Shown in pieces: positions 7,948-16,817 of a DNA stretch of 64,000 nucleotides. Location: NCBI GenBank assembly GCA_965214415.1, contig CBDCBQ010000003.1, positions 2,356,001 to 2,420,000 of the forward strand, given 5' to 3'. The stretch is from RH-AL1 sp965214415. GTDB taxonomy: Bacteria > Pseudomonadota > Alphaproteobacteria > Rhizobiales > Beijerinckiaceae. Each line of letters starts with the position of its first letter. Within the stretch, counting starts at the first letter, position 1. Both the position numbers and the translations under genes were made by a program. The notes under the pieces were generated by a model. That model did no database searches. It was not told where the DNA came from and saw only the letters and a program-made list of their open reading frames with translations.

Positions 7948-10344
7948 ATGACATATCGCATAGGCTGGATTTCGCCGCTCACTCCGAAATCAGGCATCGG
8001 CAGCTGCACGAAGGCAATCCTCGAGGCCTTTCCCGCGACCGCCGACGGCGAGGATATCGACGTCACGGTGTTCTACGTCGACCACGAAACCATCTATCGC
8101 ATCCGCCAGCGCACCGTGAAAATCATCGATACGCCCGAGTTCCATGACGTTCTCGGTCTCTTCGACGTGCTGATCTACAATATCGGCAACAATCGCGAGC
8201 ATCACGAAGGCGTCTATTCGCTGCTGCGTCTCTATCCCGGCATCATCGTCGCGCATGACTACGTCTATCAGCACTACATCGCCGACCGCAGTCTCCGAGC
8301 GAGCCAGAACTTCGCCTCCTACGCGGCTCTCCTCGTCAAGTTCGCGCATGGTTCGGTATCGGACTATATCCGAAATTCCCGGGTCACCAGCCGGACCGGC
8401 CGGATCCGCTACAGCCCCTGGGACAGCGGCGTCAGCGCGCAACAGCCGATGTCCGAGGCGATCGTCGGCCTGGGGTCCGCGGTCATCGTCCATTCGAACT
8501 ATGCCCGGCGCTATGTCGAGCAGCATTTCGAGGGCCCGATCCTCCAGCTCGGCCTTCCGCACGATCAGAAGCCTCAGTCCGAGCCGCAGGACCTGAGTGC
8601 CTGGGCGGCATTGCTTGGGCACAAACGTTTCTTCGATATCGTGTCGTTCGGCCATATCCAGCCTTCGAAATGCGTCGAGCTGGTGATCGACGCGATCGGC
8701 GGATCGGCCGCTTTGAAGCAACGTGTCAGGTTCACTGTCGCCGGCTTCATCGGCGACGCCGGCTATTACGGCGAGCTGAAATCGCGCGTGCAGGCGCTCG
8801 GCCTGGCGGATCAGGTGATCTTCGAGGTCGGGGTCAGCGAAGGGCGCCTCGCCGAGCTCATGCGCGCCGCCGACATCTTCGTCAATCTGCGGCAGCCGAA
8901 CACGGAAGGCGCGTCGCTCTCGCTGGTCGAGCAGCTGGATGCCGGCAAGCCGGTGATCGTCATCGACAGCGGGTGCTATGCCGAGATCCCGGACGATGCC
9001 GCGCGGCGGGTGCCGGTCGAGGCGACGAGCGAGCATATCCGCGCCGTGATCGAGGATCTGATCGATGACCCGGCGGCGATGGTGAAGATCGGCGCCGCGG
9101 GCCGGCGCCATGCCCGAACCTGGACATGCGCGTCCTACGCGCGCGAGCTTGTCCGCTTCGGCTTGAAGCACAAAGCGCTCCTCGCGCGCCGCGCGGCGAT
9201 GAGGTTTCACACCAACGTCTTGAGCCAAACATCCGACGACGACAGCGTCTGGGCGGCCAATCTCGCCCGGACACGCGCCTCGCACATCTATCTCGATCGC
9301 AATCTGCTCGCCGTCGATCCCGCCGTCATCCTGGCGATGCCGAGGGACGAGCTGTGCGACTATGTGTGCGAGATCATCTTCGGCCTGTTCAACCGGCCCC
9401 GGCTGCGGCGGGCGCTGGGGCAATATTTCGCGTTGCTCGGCGCGCACGGGGCCTATTGGGCGTGCGTCCGTTTCGCCCTGCTGGCCGATGCGACCTTCGG
9501 CGACGACGAGACGGCGAGCCGGCGCCTCATGAACGCCGCGCCATGCTACGAGCCTGAATTCTGGGCCGTCGTCGAGCTGCTGCCGCCGCGGCAATTCATG
9601 ACCACGGCGACGCTCATCCTGGCCAAGCGGCGTCCTTCGCAGGACGAGCTGTCCGGCGCGGCGAGCGACGATGCCGATGGGTTCCCATCGCGGCTCCGGC
9701 TCGCCCGCCTGCTTCAGCCGCCGCGCGCCGGCCTCGACGACCAGATCACCCAGCTCCATCGCTGGACGAGCGAGAAGACGGTTCCGATGAAGGATACGGC
9801 GCTGCCCGCCCTGGACGATACGCTCCTCGATGCGGGCAGCGAGGGGTTCAGGTCGAGCCTCGACCTCTCCGGCTTCTACGCGATCGAGGCCGATCGTGTC
9901 TGGACGCGCAGCGGCCGAGGGTTCATCGGCATGCGGCTCGCGCCGGGCACCACCGTCATCGAGGTGCAGGTCTATCATCTCACCGCGACCGCGCAGAAAC
10001 CGTGCGAGATCGTGCTCGCCCTGGACGACGTCGTCAGCCGCGTGAAAGTGACCGACACGAGTGAGCGATGGATAAGCCTCACCGTCGCGATAGATCGCGA
10101 TCGCGCCCGGCGGGTGCAGTGGGTCTCGTTGTCGACGGACCGGGCCGGCGTCCCGCAGAATTCCTCCGACACGCGCGTGCTCGGCCTGTGCGTTCGCAAG
10201 GCACGCATCCGCAAGGCCGAGGAGCTCATCGATCTCGAGGCGCAAAGAATGGTCGCCGTGGCGCGCCTGAACGAGGCGGCGGCGCACATGCGATCGAGCG
10301 GGTCCCCCGTCGTCGCGGAACCGGAGCGAAGATCGGCCGGCTGA
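7948..10344 (+). CDS. Large glycosyltransferase (GT4-like) with a long C-terminal extension
   Basis: Protein of 798 residues. The first 390 residues look like a GT-B glycosyltransferase: PLTPKSGIGSCTKAILEAF at the N-terminus, the domain-2 start FDIVSFGHIQPSKCVELVIDA (about 230), and the donor-binding signature EGASLSLVEQLDAGKPVIV (about 320-340). Residues from about 410 on are not typical: a helical region to about 550, then a probable beta-rich segment (FIGMRLAPGTTVIEVQVYHL, split by eye, about 650-740) that could bind carbohydrate. The start is the ATG at 7948; a GAGGAGG lies 13 bases upstream, rather far. The longer open frame before it overlaps the WcbI-like gene and is not used. Role in surface polysaccharide assembly is inferred. 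Confidence 0.65.
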   Translation: MTYRIGWISPLTPKSGIGSCTKAILEAFPATADGEDIDVTVFYVDHETIYRIRQRTVKIIDTPEFHDVLGLFDVLIYNIGNNREHHEGVYSLLRLYPGIIVAHDYVYQHYIADRSLRASQNFASYAALLVKFAHGSVSDYIRNSRVTSRTGRIRYSPWDSGVSAQQPMSEAIVGLGSAVIVHSNYARRYVEQHFEGPILQLGLPHDQKPQSEPQDLSAWAALLGHKRFFDIVSFGHIQPSKCVELVIDAIGGSAALKQRVRFTVAGFIGDAGYYGELKSRVQALGLADQVIFEVGVSEGRLAELMRAADIFVNLRQPNTEGASLSLVEQLDAGKPVIVIDSGCYAEIPDDAARRVPVEATSEHIRAVIEDLIDDPAAMVKIGAAGRRHARTWTCASYARELVRFGLKHKALLARRAAMRFHTNVLSQTSDDDSVWAANLARTRASHIYLDRNLLAVDPAVILAMPRDELCDYVCEIIFGLFNRPRLRRALGQYFALLGAHGAYWACVRFALLADATFGDDETASRRLMNAAPCYEPEFWAVVELLPPRQFMTTATLILAKRRPSQDELSGAASDDADGFPSRLRLARLLQPPRAGLDDQITQLHRWTSEKTVPMKDTALPALDDTLLDAGSEGFRSSLDLSGFYAIEADRVWTRSGRGFIGMRLAPGTTVIEVQVYHLTATAQKPCEIVLALDDVVSRVKVTDTSERWISLTVAIDRDRARRVQWVSLSTDRAGVPQNSSDTRVLGLCVRKARIRKAEELIDLEAQRMVAVARLNEAAAHMRSSGSPVVAEPERRSAG

Positions 10345-10399
10345 GGGTCGGGATCGCCGCCGGCCCCGCCTGAGCCTCGCGGGCGGAAAGCCCACCGCC

Positions 10400-10429
10400 T
10401 TGACAGCGCCGACGCGCGCCACGTATGGA
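10400..10429 (+). promoter_or_regulatory. Sigma-70 type promoter of tRNA-Leu
   Basis: A consensus -35 hexamer TTGACA (10400-10405) and a -10-like TATGGA (10424-10429) are separated by 18 bases. The tRNA begins ten bases after the -10 box, as expected for a stable RNA with a very short leader. Confidence 0.6.
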
Positions 10430-10439
10430 CCCACGTGTT

Positions 10440-10524
10440 GCCCTGGTGGCGGAATTGGTAGACGCGCTGGTTTCAGGTACCAGTGGTGAAAGCCGTGGAG
10501 GTTCGAGTCCTCTCCTGGGCACCA
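10440..10524 (+). tRNA. tRNA-Leu (anticodon CAG)
   Basis: An 85-base class II tRNA. The D arm holds GGCGGAATTGGTAGAC, the anticodon stem CTGGT/ACCAG encloses TTCAGGT with anticodon CAG, the variable arm is a short GGT-GAAA-GCC hairpin, and the T arm has GGTTCGAGTCC. CCA is encoded. The acceptor stem GCCCTGG/CCTGGGC has one U-U opposition at position 5:68. Confidence 0.95.
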
Positions 10525-10710
10525 ACACTTTCTTAAGGTGTTGTTTCGACGAGATCTCCGTGAAATCAGCGACTTAGGCTGGCCTCGGACCCCAAGGCCC
10601 CGGAGAAGCCAGCCGTCTTCGCGGCGCCGCGCTTCTCGCGCTCGACGAGAGGTGGAAGAAGGTCAGGGTTGCTTCGGCGACCAAGGCGCCACGACCGAGG
10701 CGCCACAGAC

Positions 10711-10768
10711 CGCCGAGCTATCGACCGCCAAGCTATCGACGCCAAGCTATCGACGCCAAGTTATTGAC
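10711..10768. repeat. Four short tandem units of 14-15 bases
   Basis: Four imperfect copies of a unit close to CGCCAAGCTATCGAC run head to tail in the gap between the tRNA and the end of the response-regulator gene. The last copy is diverged (GCCAAGTTATTGAC). They are non-coding on the evidence here and lie just past the 3' end of the regulator. Confidence 0.7.
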
Positions 10769-10783
10769 CGGCGTGCAGCGACG

Positions 10784-11710
10784 TCAGCTCCAATCATCGC
10801 GCGCATTGAGCACCAGAGCCGCGGCCGCGGTGCGGTTCTCGACGCTCAGCTTGGAAAAGATAACCTCCAGGTGCTTGTCGACCGTTCGCGGGCTCAGCGA
10901 CAGGATCGATGCGATATCGCGGTTCGATTTGCCCTGGCTCAGCCACAGCAGCACTTCGGATTCTCGCTGGGTGAGCGAAAAGCGCGACTTGATGCTGGCG
11001 ATGCGGTCCGGCGAGGAGACGTCGGAGATGCGCAGGAGGATCTCGCCGTGCTCGGCCGCGCCGATCAGCCCGATGCGCGTCCGCGCGTTGTCCGGACCGA
11101 ACACGATGTCGTCGCTGGACGGTGTCGTCTGCCGCGCGCCGAGCCGCGTCCTCAGCCACGTCAGCACGTCGTCGGGCAGCCGTAGCTCGGGTCCCGCCTC
11201 GCCGCCGAACCGTTGCTCGATCAAACGATAGGCGCGCGGCGTGAACCACAGGATCTCGCCCTCGCGGTCGACGGCGATGAGGAACTGCTCGGTCGCATCG
11301 AGCGCGGTGAACGCGCTTTGCAGCTTGCGGGCATTCGACAGATGCACGCGGATCCGCGCCATCATGGAATCGAGGATGAGGGGCTTCGTCACATAATCGG
11401 CGCCGCCGGCCTCGAAGCCGCGCACGCTGTGCTCCGGCTCGCTCAGGCCCGTCATGAAGATCACCGGCACGTTGTCGAAGCCCGACAGCATCTTGAGCTG
11501 CCGACACGTTTCGAAACCGTCCATGCTCGGCATCACGGCGTCCATCAGCACGATGTCGGGCTTCAGCCGCGCGGCCACCTTGAGGGCGGCGATGCCGTCG
11601 AGCGCCACGGTGACCGTCATGCCCGCATCGTCGAGGACGTCCGTGAGCAGGCGCAAGGTCTCGGGCGAATCGTCGACGACGAGGACGATGTTGGAGGCTT
11701 GCGTCATCAT
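10784..11710 (-). CDS. Response regulator, receiver plus LuxR-type DNA-binding domain
   Basis: 308 residues. The N-terminal receiver (about 8-125) carries the acidic pair in VVDDSPETLR, the phosphoacceptor Asp57 in VLMDAVMPSMDGF, and the conserved Lys in YVTKPL. A middle segment (about 140-230) with QFLIAVDREGEILWFTPRAY looks like a small PAS-type domain. The C-terminus is a LuxR/FixJ helix-turn-helix: LTQRESEVLLWLSQGKSNRDI and LSPRTVDKHLEVIFSKL, each typical of the family. Its ATG overlaps the stop of the upstream hybrid kinase (ATGA), so the two are translationally coupled and should form one signalling pair. Likely targets are the divergent urt/fmd genes; this is inference from position. 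Confidence 0.92.
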   Translation of the reverse strand: MMTQASNIVLVVDDSPETLRLLTDVLDDAGMTVTVALDGIAALKVAARLKPDIVLMDAVMPSMDGFETCRQLKMLSGFDNVPVIFMTGLSEPEHSVRGFEAGGADYVTKPLILDSMMARIRVHLSNARKLQSAFTALDATEQFLIAVDREGEILWFTPRAYRLIEQRFGGEAGPELRLPDDVLTWLRTRLGARQTTPSSDDIVFGPDNARTRIGLIGAAEHGEILLRISDVSSPDRIASIKSRFSLTQRESEVLLWLSQGKSNRDIASILSLSPRTVDKHLEVIFSKLSVENRTAAAALVLNARDDWS

Positions 11711-14700
11711 CGGGCGGGCTCGCTGACGCGTTCCAGCGCCGCCATCAGGCCACGCAGGTCGACCGCATCGACGAAGGTCGACATGTGCTCGGCGAACGGC
11801 AGGAAGCGTTCGTCCTGCGCGATGTCGGCGAGCGCGTCGCGCAGGCCGCGGATGAACCCGATCTCGCAAAGCTGGATCAGCTCGTTCAGCCTCGTTCTGT
11901 CGGGCAGCTCGAGCCGCACCAGCGCGGCGACGAAGGCCGGCAGGGCGGCCGACGGCTTGGGGTCGCGCGCCTCGAGATCGAGCAGGCCGACGACGGTCTC
12001 GTGCAGCCGGTCGATGTCGACCGGCTTCATGAGGAAGGCGTCGTGGTAAGGCAGGGCGATCGCGGTGCGGTGCTCCTCGATCGCGCTGGCCGAGACCATC
12101 ACGATCTTCGCCGCGCTGTGCCCCTCGGCGCGCAAGCGCTCGGCGAGATGCCAGCCGTCGATACCAGGCAGGCCGATATCGAGCAGAAACAGATCGGGCC
12201 TGATCGTGGCGGCCGTCTCGAGTCCTTGGACGGCGTCGCGCGCGCACTCGACCTCGAACGAGAGCGGGGTGAGGGCTTCGGCGATGAGATCACGGTGCGC
12301 CGGGTCGTCGTCGACCACGAGTATCCTGCGCCCCGCGCCGATCGCGTGCTCCAGCATGCGCGTCTCGATCGCCGGCTGCTTGGCATCGTTGATCCGCGGC
12401 AGGAACAGGCGGAGGCGGAACGTGCTGCCGATCCCCGGCGCGCTGGTCACGACGATGTCGCCACCCATCACGCGAGCCAGCAGCCGGCAGATCGTGAGGC
12501 CCAGCCCCGTGCCCGGCTCGATCATACCCGTCTGCAGCCGCTCGAACGGCTCGAAGATACGCTCGAGATCCTCCGGCGCGATTCCGGGGCCCGTGTCCGC
12601 GACCGCGAAATCGGCGACCTGATTGCGGTACCCGATCGTCAAGCTGACGCGGCCGGCGCGGGTGAACTTCATCGCGTTGGACAAGAGGTTGATGATGATC
12701 TGGCGCAGCCGCTTCTCGTCGGTCGCCACCGTCGGTGGCAGATCGGGCGCGGTCTCGACGACGAAATGGATCCCTTTCGCCGCCGCCTGGACCGAGAACA
12801 TGTCGACGATCTGCTTCAAAAAGGCCTTGGTCGAGACCTCGTCGCGCGACAGGTCGAGCTTGCCGGCCTCGATCTTCGAGATGTCGAGCAGCCCGTCGAT
12901 CAGCCCGGCGAGATGGTTTGCACTCCGACGCATCACGGCGATCTGCCCGCGCGGTTTGGCGTGCATTTCGCGGTCGCGCTCGAGCAGCTGGGCATAGCCC
13001 ATGATCGTATTGAGCGGCGTGCGCAGCTCGTGGCTGAGGCCGACCACGTAGCGGCTCTTGGCGAAATTGGCGGCCTCGGCCGCCTCCTTCGCGCGTTTCA
13101 GCGCCGCGTCGGTCCGCTCGTGCGCGTCGATCTCTTCCATCAAGAGGTTTGTCTGCCGCAGCATCTCGTCCTGCGCGGCGCGACGGCTCAGCTGCACGAG
13201 GACGAACAGCCAGCTGCCGACGCCGACGACGATCACCAGCGTGAAGAACACCTTCCACAGCGTTGCGATCAGTACGGCGTGGTCGATGCGGTGGTCGGCG
13301 CCGATCTGCATTCCGATCAGTCCCAGCAGGACGGCGACCAGGACGATCGACAGCCCGAAGGCGAGCACGAACTCGACCATGTACGGGCGGATGAGGCGCC
13401 GCCACGACGCCGGCACGATGCCGACGAGGCCGGCCGACAACTGGTCGTGCATGCGCGCGTGCGGCTTGCACATGTCGTGGCATCGCGCATCGAGCGAGCA
13501 GCAGAGCGAGCAGATCGGCCCCGCGTAGGCCGGACACGAGGCCATGTCCTCCGGCTCGAAGGCGTTCTCGCAGATACAGCATTTGACGATCGCATCGCCG
13601 GCGCCCATCGCGGCGGGCTTGCGCGCGAGATAGAAGCGGCTGCCGGTCGCCAGCGCGATCAGCGGCACACAGATGAGCGAGGTGCCGAGCGCCAGGAAAG
13701 GCGCGAGTGCCTTCGCCAGCGGGCCGAGGACGCCGAGCTGCGCGATCGTCGCGGCGATGGTGGCGAACGCCATCGCGCCGACGCCGACCGGATTGATGTC
13801 GTAGAGATGCGCGCGTTTGAACTCGATGCCGGGCGGGCTGAGACCGAGCGGCTTGTTGATCACCAGATCGGCGACGAGCGCGCCGACCCAGGCGACGGCG
13901 ACGCTGGAGTAGAACGCGAGCGTCTGTTCCAGAGCCTGGTAGACGCCGAGCTCCATCACGAGCAGCGCGACGACGACGTTGAAGACGAGCCACACGACGC
14001 GACCCGGGTGCGAGTGCGTCAGGCGCGAGAAGAAGTTCGACCAGGCGATCGAGCCCGCGTAGGCGTTGGTGACGTTGATCTTGATCTGGCAGACGGCGAC
14101 GAAGAGGCAGGTCAGCGCCACCGCGCCAGGACCGTGGCCCACCAGCGCATCGAAGGCGACGGCATACATGCGCGGCGGGTCGCTGGCCGCGTCGCGGGCG
14201 ATGCCGTGGCGGACGAGGTAGACCGCGAGAAACGAGCCGGCGAAGAGCTTGAGCGCGCCGACGACGATCCAGCCCGGCCCCGACGAGAGCAGCGCGGCCC
14301 ACCAGGCCTTCGTCTTCTTTCGGTCGTCTGGCAGAAACCGCAGGAAGTCGACCTGCTCGCCGACCTGCACGATCAGCGCGAAGGCGACCGAGGCCGCCGC
14401 GCCGAAGGCGATGAGATGGAAGCCGGTCCCGTCGGTGGTGCCGGCATAGCGCCCCCAATCCGTGAGCGCACGCGGGTCGTGCAGCACGATCGCCGCGATC
14501 GGCATCACGTTGAGCGCGACCCAGATCGGTTGCGTCCAGAGCTGGAATCGGCTGATCGCCGAGATGCCGTAGATGACCAGCGGGATGACGACGAGCGCGC
14601 TGATGAGGTAGCCAATCGAGCGCGGAATGCCGAGACACAGCTCCAGCGCCATCGCCAGGATCACGGATTCGATGGCGAAGAAGATGAACGTGAACGAGGC

Positions 14701-15066
14701 GTAGATCAGCGAGGTTATGGTCGAGCCGATATAGCCGAAGCCGGCGCCGCGGGTGAGGAGATCGATGTCGACGCCGTATTTGGCCGCGTAGAAGCAGATC
14801 GGCAGCGCCGTGACGAAAATGATCAAGCTGACGCAGACGATGGCGGCGCCGGCGTTGACGAAGCCATAGCTCAGCGTGATCGAGCCGCCGATCGCCTCGA
14901 GCGCGAGGAACGACACGGCGCCCAGCGCGGTCTGCCCGACCTGCGCCGCCGACCAGCGGCGCGCGCGCTTGGCGGTGAACCGGAGCGCGAAATCCTCGAG
15001 CGTCTGGTTCGCAGCCCACTGGTTGTATTCGCGCCTGACGCGATCGATACGCTGACGCCCTGCCAT
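11707..15066 (-). CDS. Hybrid histidine kinase with an NCS1-permease-like membrane domain
   Basis: 1119 residues. Residues about 20-480 form a multi-pass membrane domain resembling NCS1 purine/cytosine permeases (for example DLLTRGAGFGYIGSTITSL near 110). Residues 496-533 hold nine cysteines (KCCICE through DMCKPH), a likely metal-binding knuckle. Two further membrane segments follow (about 560-640), then a HisKA domain with His679 in GLSHELRTPLN, the HATPase with NLLSNAMKF and DTGPGIAPED, and a receiver with Asp963 in LLDIGLPGIDGW. A helical tail of about 120 residues, possibly phosphotransfer-like, ends the protein. It is coupled to the response regulator and divergent from urtA. A transporter-fold sensor, as in CbrA, is known in principle; the ligand here (urea, amide or nucleobase) is inference. 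Confidence 0.9.
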   Translation of the reverse strand: MAGRQRIDRVRREYNQWAANQTLEDFALRFTAKRARRWSAAQVGQTALGAVSFLALEAIGGSITLSYGFVNAGAAIVCVSLIIFVTALPICFYAAKYGVDIDLLTRGAGFGYIGSTITSLIYASFTFIFFAIESVILAMALELCLGIPRSIGYLISALVVIPLVIYGISAISRFQLWTQPIWVALNVMPIAAIVLHDPRALTDWGRYAGTTDGTGFHLIAFGAAASVAFALIVQVGEQVDFLRFLPDDRKKTKAWWAALLSSGPGWIVVGALKLFAGSFLAVYLVRHGIARDAASDPPRMYAVAFDALVGHGPGAVALTCLFVAVCQIKINVTNAYAGSIAWSNFFSRLTHSHPGRVVWLVFNVVVALLVMELGVYQALEQTLAFYSSVAVAWVGALVADLVINKPLGLSPPGIEFKRAHLYDINPVGVGAMAFATIAATIAQLGVLGPLAKALAPFLALGTSLICVPLIALATGSRFYLARKPAAMGAGDAIVKCCICENAFEPEDMASCPAYAGPICSLCCSLDARCHDMCKPHARMHDQLSAGLVGIVPASWRRLIRPYMVEFVLAFGLSIVLVAVLLGLIGMQIGADHRIDHAVLIATLWKVFFTLVIVVGVGSWLFVLVQLSRRAAQDEMLRQTNLLMEEIDAHERTDAALKRAKEAAEAANFAKSRYVVGLSHELRTPLNTIMGYAQLLERDREMHAKPRGQIAVMRRSANHLAGLIDGLLDISKIEAGKLDLSRDEVSTKAFLKQIVDMFSVQAAAKGIHFVVETAPDLPPTVATDEKRLRQIIINLLSNAMKFTRAGRVSLTIGYRNQVADFAVADTGPGIAPEDLERIFEPFERLQTGMIEPGTGLGLTICRLLARVMGGDIVVTSAPGIGSTFRLRLFLPRINDAKQPAIETRMLEHAIGAGRRILVVDDDPAHRDLIAEALTPLSFEVECARDAVQGLETAATIRPDLFLLDIGLPGIDGWHLAERLRAEGHSAAKIVMVSASAIEEHRTAIALPYHDAFLMKPVDIDRLHETVVGLLDLEARDPKPSAALPAFVAALVRLELPDRTRLNELIQLCEIGFIRGLRDALADIAQDERFLPFAEHMSTFVDAVDLRGLMAALERVSEPAR

Positions 15067-15307
15067 GGCTTCCCGTCGAGATCCGCTTGCGACAATCCGA
15101 AACGTTGAGGGCGATGCGGCAACACGACACGGCATCGTGCGCGACGCGGGCGAGTGGCTCGCCGTTTTGCCGTAAGTGCCACCATATCAGGTATTTGGCG
15201 CAGCCCCATACGTGATCCTACGTATTGCTGCAATGCACATCGGCCGCCATCCTCCGCCAGTTCTCGCCGTCCGCGGACGCCGGGCTTGGGTTTCCGAGGG
15301 GTTCTCG
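15067..15307. promoter_or_regulatory. Divergent control region between the sensor kinase and urtA
   Basis: The 241-base gap separates the kinase/regulator pair from the urt/fmd operon. It holds TACGT-N6-ACGTA (15209-15224) and, touching it, ATTGC-T-GCAAT (15224-15234), two inverted repeats that are plausible sites for the LuxR-type regulator. I found no clear sigma-54 site. Confidence 0.35.
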
Positions 15308-16570
15308 ATGTCACACGACGATGATCGCGACGCGCCGCATTCCATCCTGAGGCGCCAGATCCTGAAGGGCATCGCCGCGCTGCCGGCCGCGACCTTCTTC
15401 GCGAACAAGGCACTTGCGGCCGCGCCACCGACGGCGTCGATCGACAGCTCCGGCCTCGCCGTCACCGACGACAGCGTCACGGTCGGCATCCTGCATTCGA
15501 TCACCGGCACGATGGCGATCTCCGAGACGGGCTCGGTCGAGGCCGAGAAGCTGGCGATCGCCCAGATCAACGCGTCCGGCGGCGTGCTCGGCCGGCAGAT
15601 CAAGATCATCCAGGAAGACGGCGCATCCGACTGGCCGACCTTCGCCGAGAAGGCGAAGAAGCTGCTCGCCAGCGATCATTGCGCGGCGGTATTCGGCTGC
15701 TGGACCTCGGCCTCGCGCAAGGCGGTGCTGCCGGTCTTCGAGCAGTACAACGGCATGCTCTATTATCCGACCTTCTACGAGGGTCTCGAGCAATCGAAGA
15801 ACGTCATCTACACCGGCCAGGAGGCCACACAGCAGATTCTCGCCGGCCTCAACTGGGTCGAGGAGAAGACCAAGGCGAAGACCTATTACCTGCTCGGCTC
15901 CGACTACATCTGGCCGCGCACCTCGAACAAGATCGCCCGCAAGCACATCGAGAACGTGCTGCACCAGAAGGTCGTCGGCGAGGATTACTTCCCGCTCGGC
16001 CACACGCAATTCAACTCGGTGATCAACAAGATCAAGCTGAAGAAGCCGGACGTGATCTACGCGATCATCGTCGGCGGCTCGAACGTCGCCTTCTACAAGC
16101 AGCTCAAGGCCGCCGGCATCGACCTCTCGAAGCAGATGCTGATGACGATCTCGGTCACCGAGGACGAGATCGACGGCATCGGCGGCGAGAATATCGCCGG
16201 CGCCTACGCCTGCATGAAATATTTCCAGTCGATCGACAGCGCGCCGAACCATGCTTTCGTCGCCGACTTCAAGAAGATGTGGGGCGAGAAGACGGTGATC
16301 GGCGACGTGACGCAGGCCGCCTACCTCGGGCCGTGGCTTTGGAAATTCACCGCCGAGAAGGCCGGCAGTTTCGATGTCGACAAGATCGCCGCGGCCTCGC
16401 CCGGCATCGAGTTCAAGGACGCGCCGGAAGGCTACGTCCGTATCCATCCCAACCATCACCTCTGGTCGCAGACACGCGTCGGACGGGCGAAGGTCGATGG
16501 GCAATTCGACATCGTCTACACGACCCCGAACCTGATCGAGCCGAACCCCTTCCCGAAGGGGTACCAATAG
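15308..16570 (+). CDS. urtA: Urea/short-chain amide ABC transporter, substrate-binding protein
   Basis: 420 residues, periplasmic solute-binding protein of the branched-chain amino acid/urea type. The N-terminus has a twin-arginine-like signal (LRRQILKGIAALPAATFF, residues about 14-31) and a cleavage-like ALAAAPP. The mature part starts with VTVGILHSITGTMAISE, and features typical of UrtA and amide-binding FmdD proteins follow: FGCWTSASRKAVLPVFE and LYYPTFYEGLEQSKN. The ATG at 15308 is preceded by GAGGGG and gives the signal peptide directly; the longer frame from 15176 is not used. First gene of an operon with urtBCDE and fmdAB. Whether urea or formamide-like amides are the main ligand cannot be settled here. 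Confidence 0.92.
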   Translation: MSHDDDRDAPHSILRRQILKGIAALPAATFFANKALAAAPPTASIDSSGLAVTDDSVTVGILHSITGTMAISETGSVEAEKLAIAQINASGGVLGRQIKIIQEDGASDWPTFAEKAKKLLASDHCAAVFGCWTSASRKAVLPVFEQYNGMLYYPTFYEGLEQSKNVIYTGQEATQQILAGLNWVEEKTKAKTYYLLGSDYIWPRTSNKIARKHIENVLHQKVVGEDYFPLGHTQFNSVINKIKLKKPDVIYAIIVGGSNVAFYKQLKAAGIDLSKQMLMTISVTEDEIDGIGGENIAGAYACMKYFQSIDSAPNHAFVADFKKMWGEKTVIGDVTQAAYLGPWLWKFTAEKAGSFDVDKIAAASPGIEFKDAPEGYVRIHPNHHLWSQTRVGRAKVDGQFDIVYTTPNLIEPNPFPKGYQ

Positions 16571-16589
16571 GCCGTTCGATCGGGGACCT

Positions 16590-16621
16590 GGGGCCGGGTG
16601 CCAGCACCGCCACCCGGCCCC
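16590..16621 (+). terminator. Strong GC hairpin between urtA and urtB
   Basis: Stem GGGGCCGGGTG (16590-16600) pairs perfectly with CACCCGGCCCC (16611-16621) around a ten-base loop. No run of T follows, so it is more likely a partial terminator or an mRNA stabiliser that raises urtA over the downstream transporter genes than a full stop. Confidence 0.55.
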
Positions 16622-16817
16622 TTCGAGCGTCGCATCGTTGACGCCGCATGTTTGCGACAATACCTTCTTCGTTGTCGTCTCCCAGACCGGAAGTTTGGCG
16701 AACCGCCGAATGGGCTGTTCAAGAAGCCTAGACGCCGATCCAGCCTCCACCAGCGCCGAGCCTTGTCGGACCGGCGTCTGCAAGGCACCGCGCAACCGCC
16801 AACCCAAGAGGACAGCC

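Noticed and set aside
10711..10768. CRISPR-like array
   Set aside because: Units are 14-15 bases without spacers and only four copies; it is a simple tandem repeat.
10440..10783. Genomic island integrated at tRNA-Leu
   Set aside because: No integrase, no duplicated tRNA end and ordinary genes on both sides.
11785..15108. An 1107-codon open frame on the plus strand opposite the hybrid kinase
   Set aside because: It is antisense to a protein with clear domains, its product is rich in Arg/Asp/Gln without any domain, and it is expected in GC-rich DNA.
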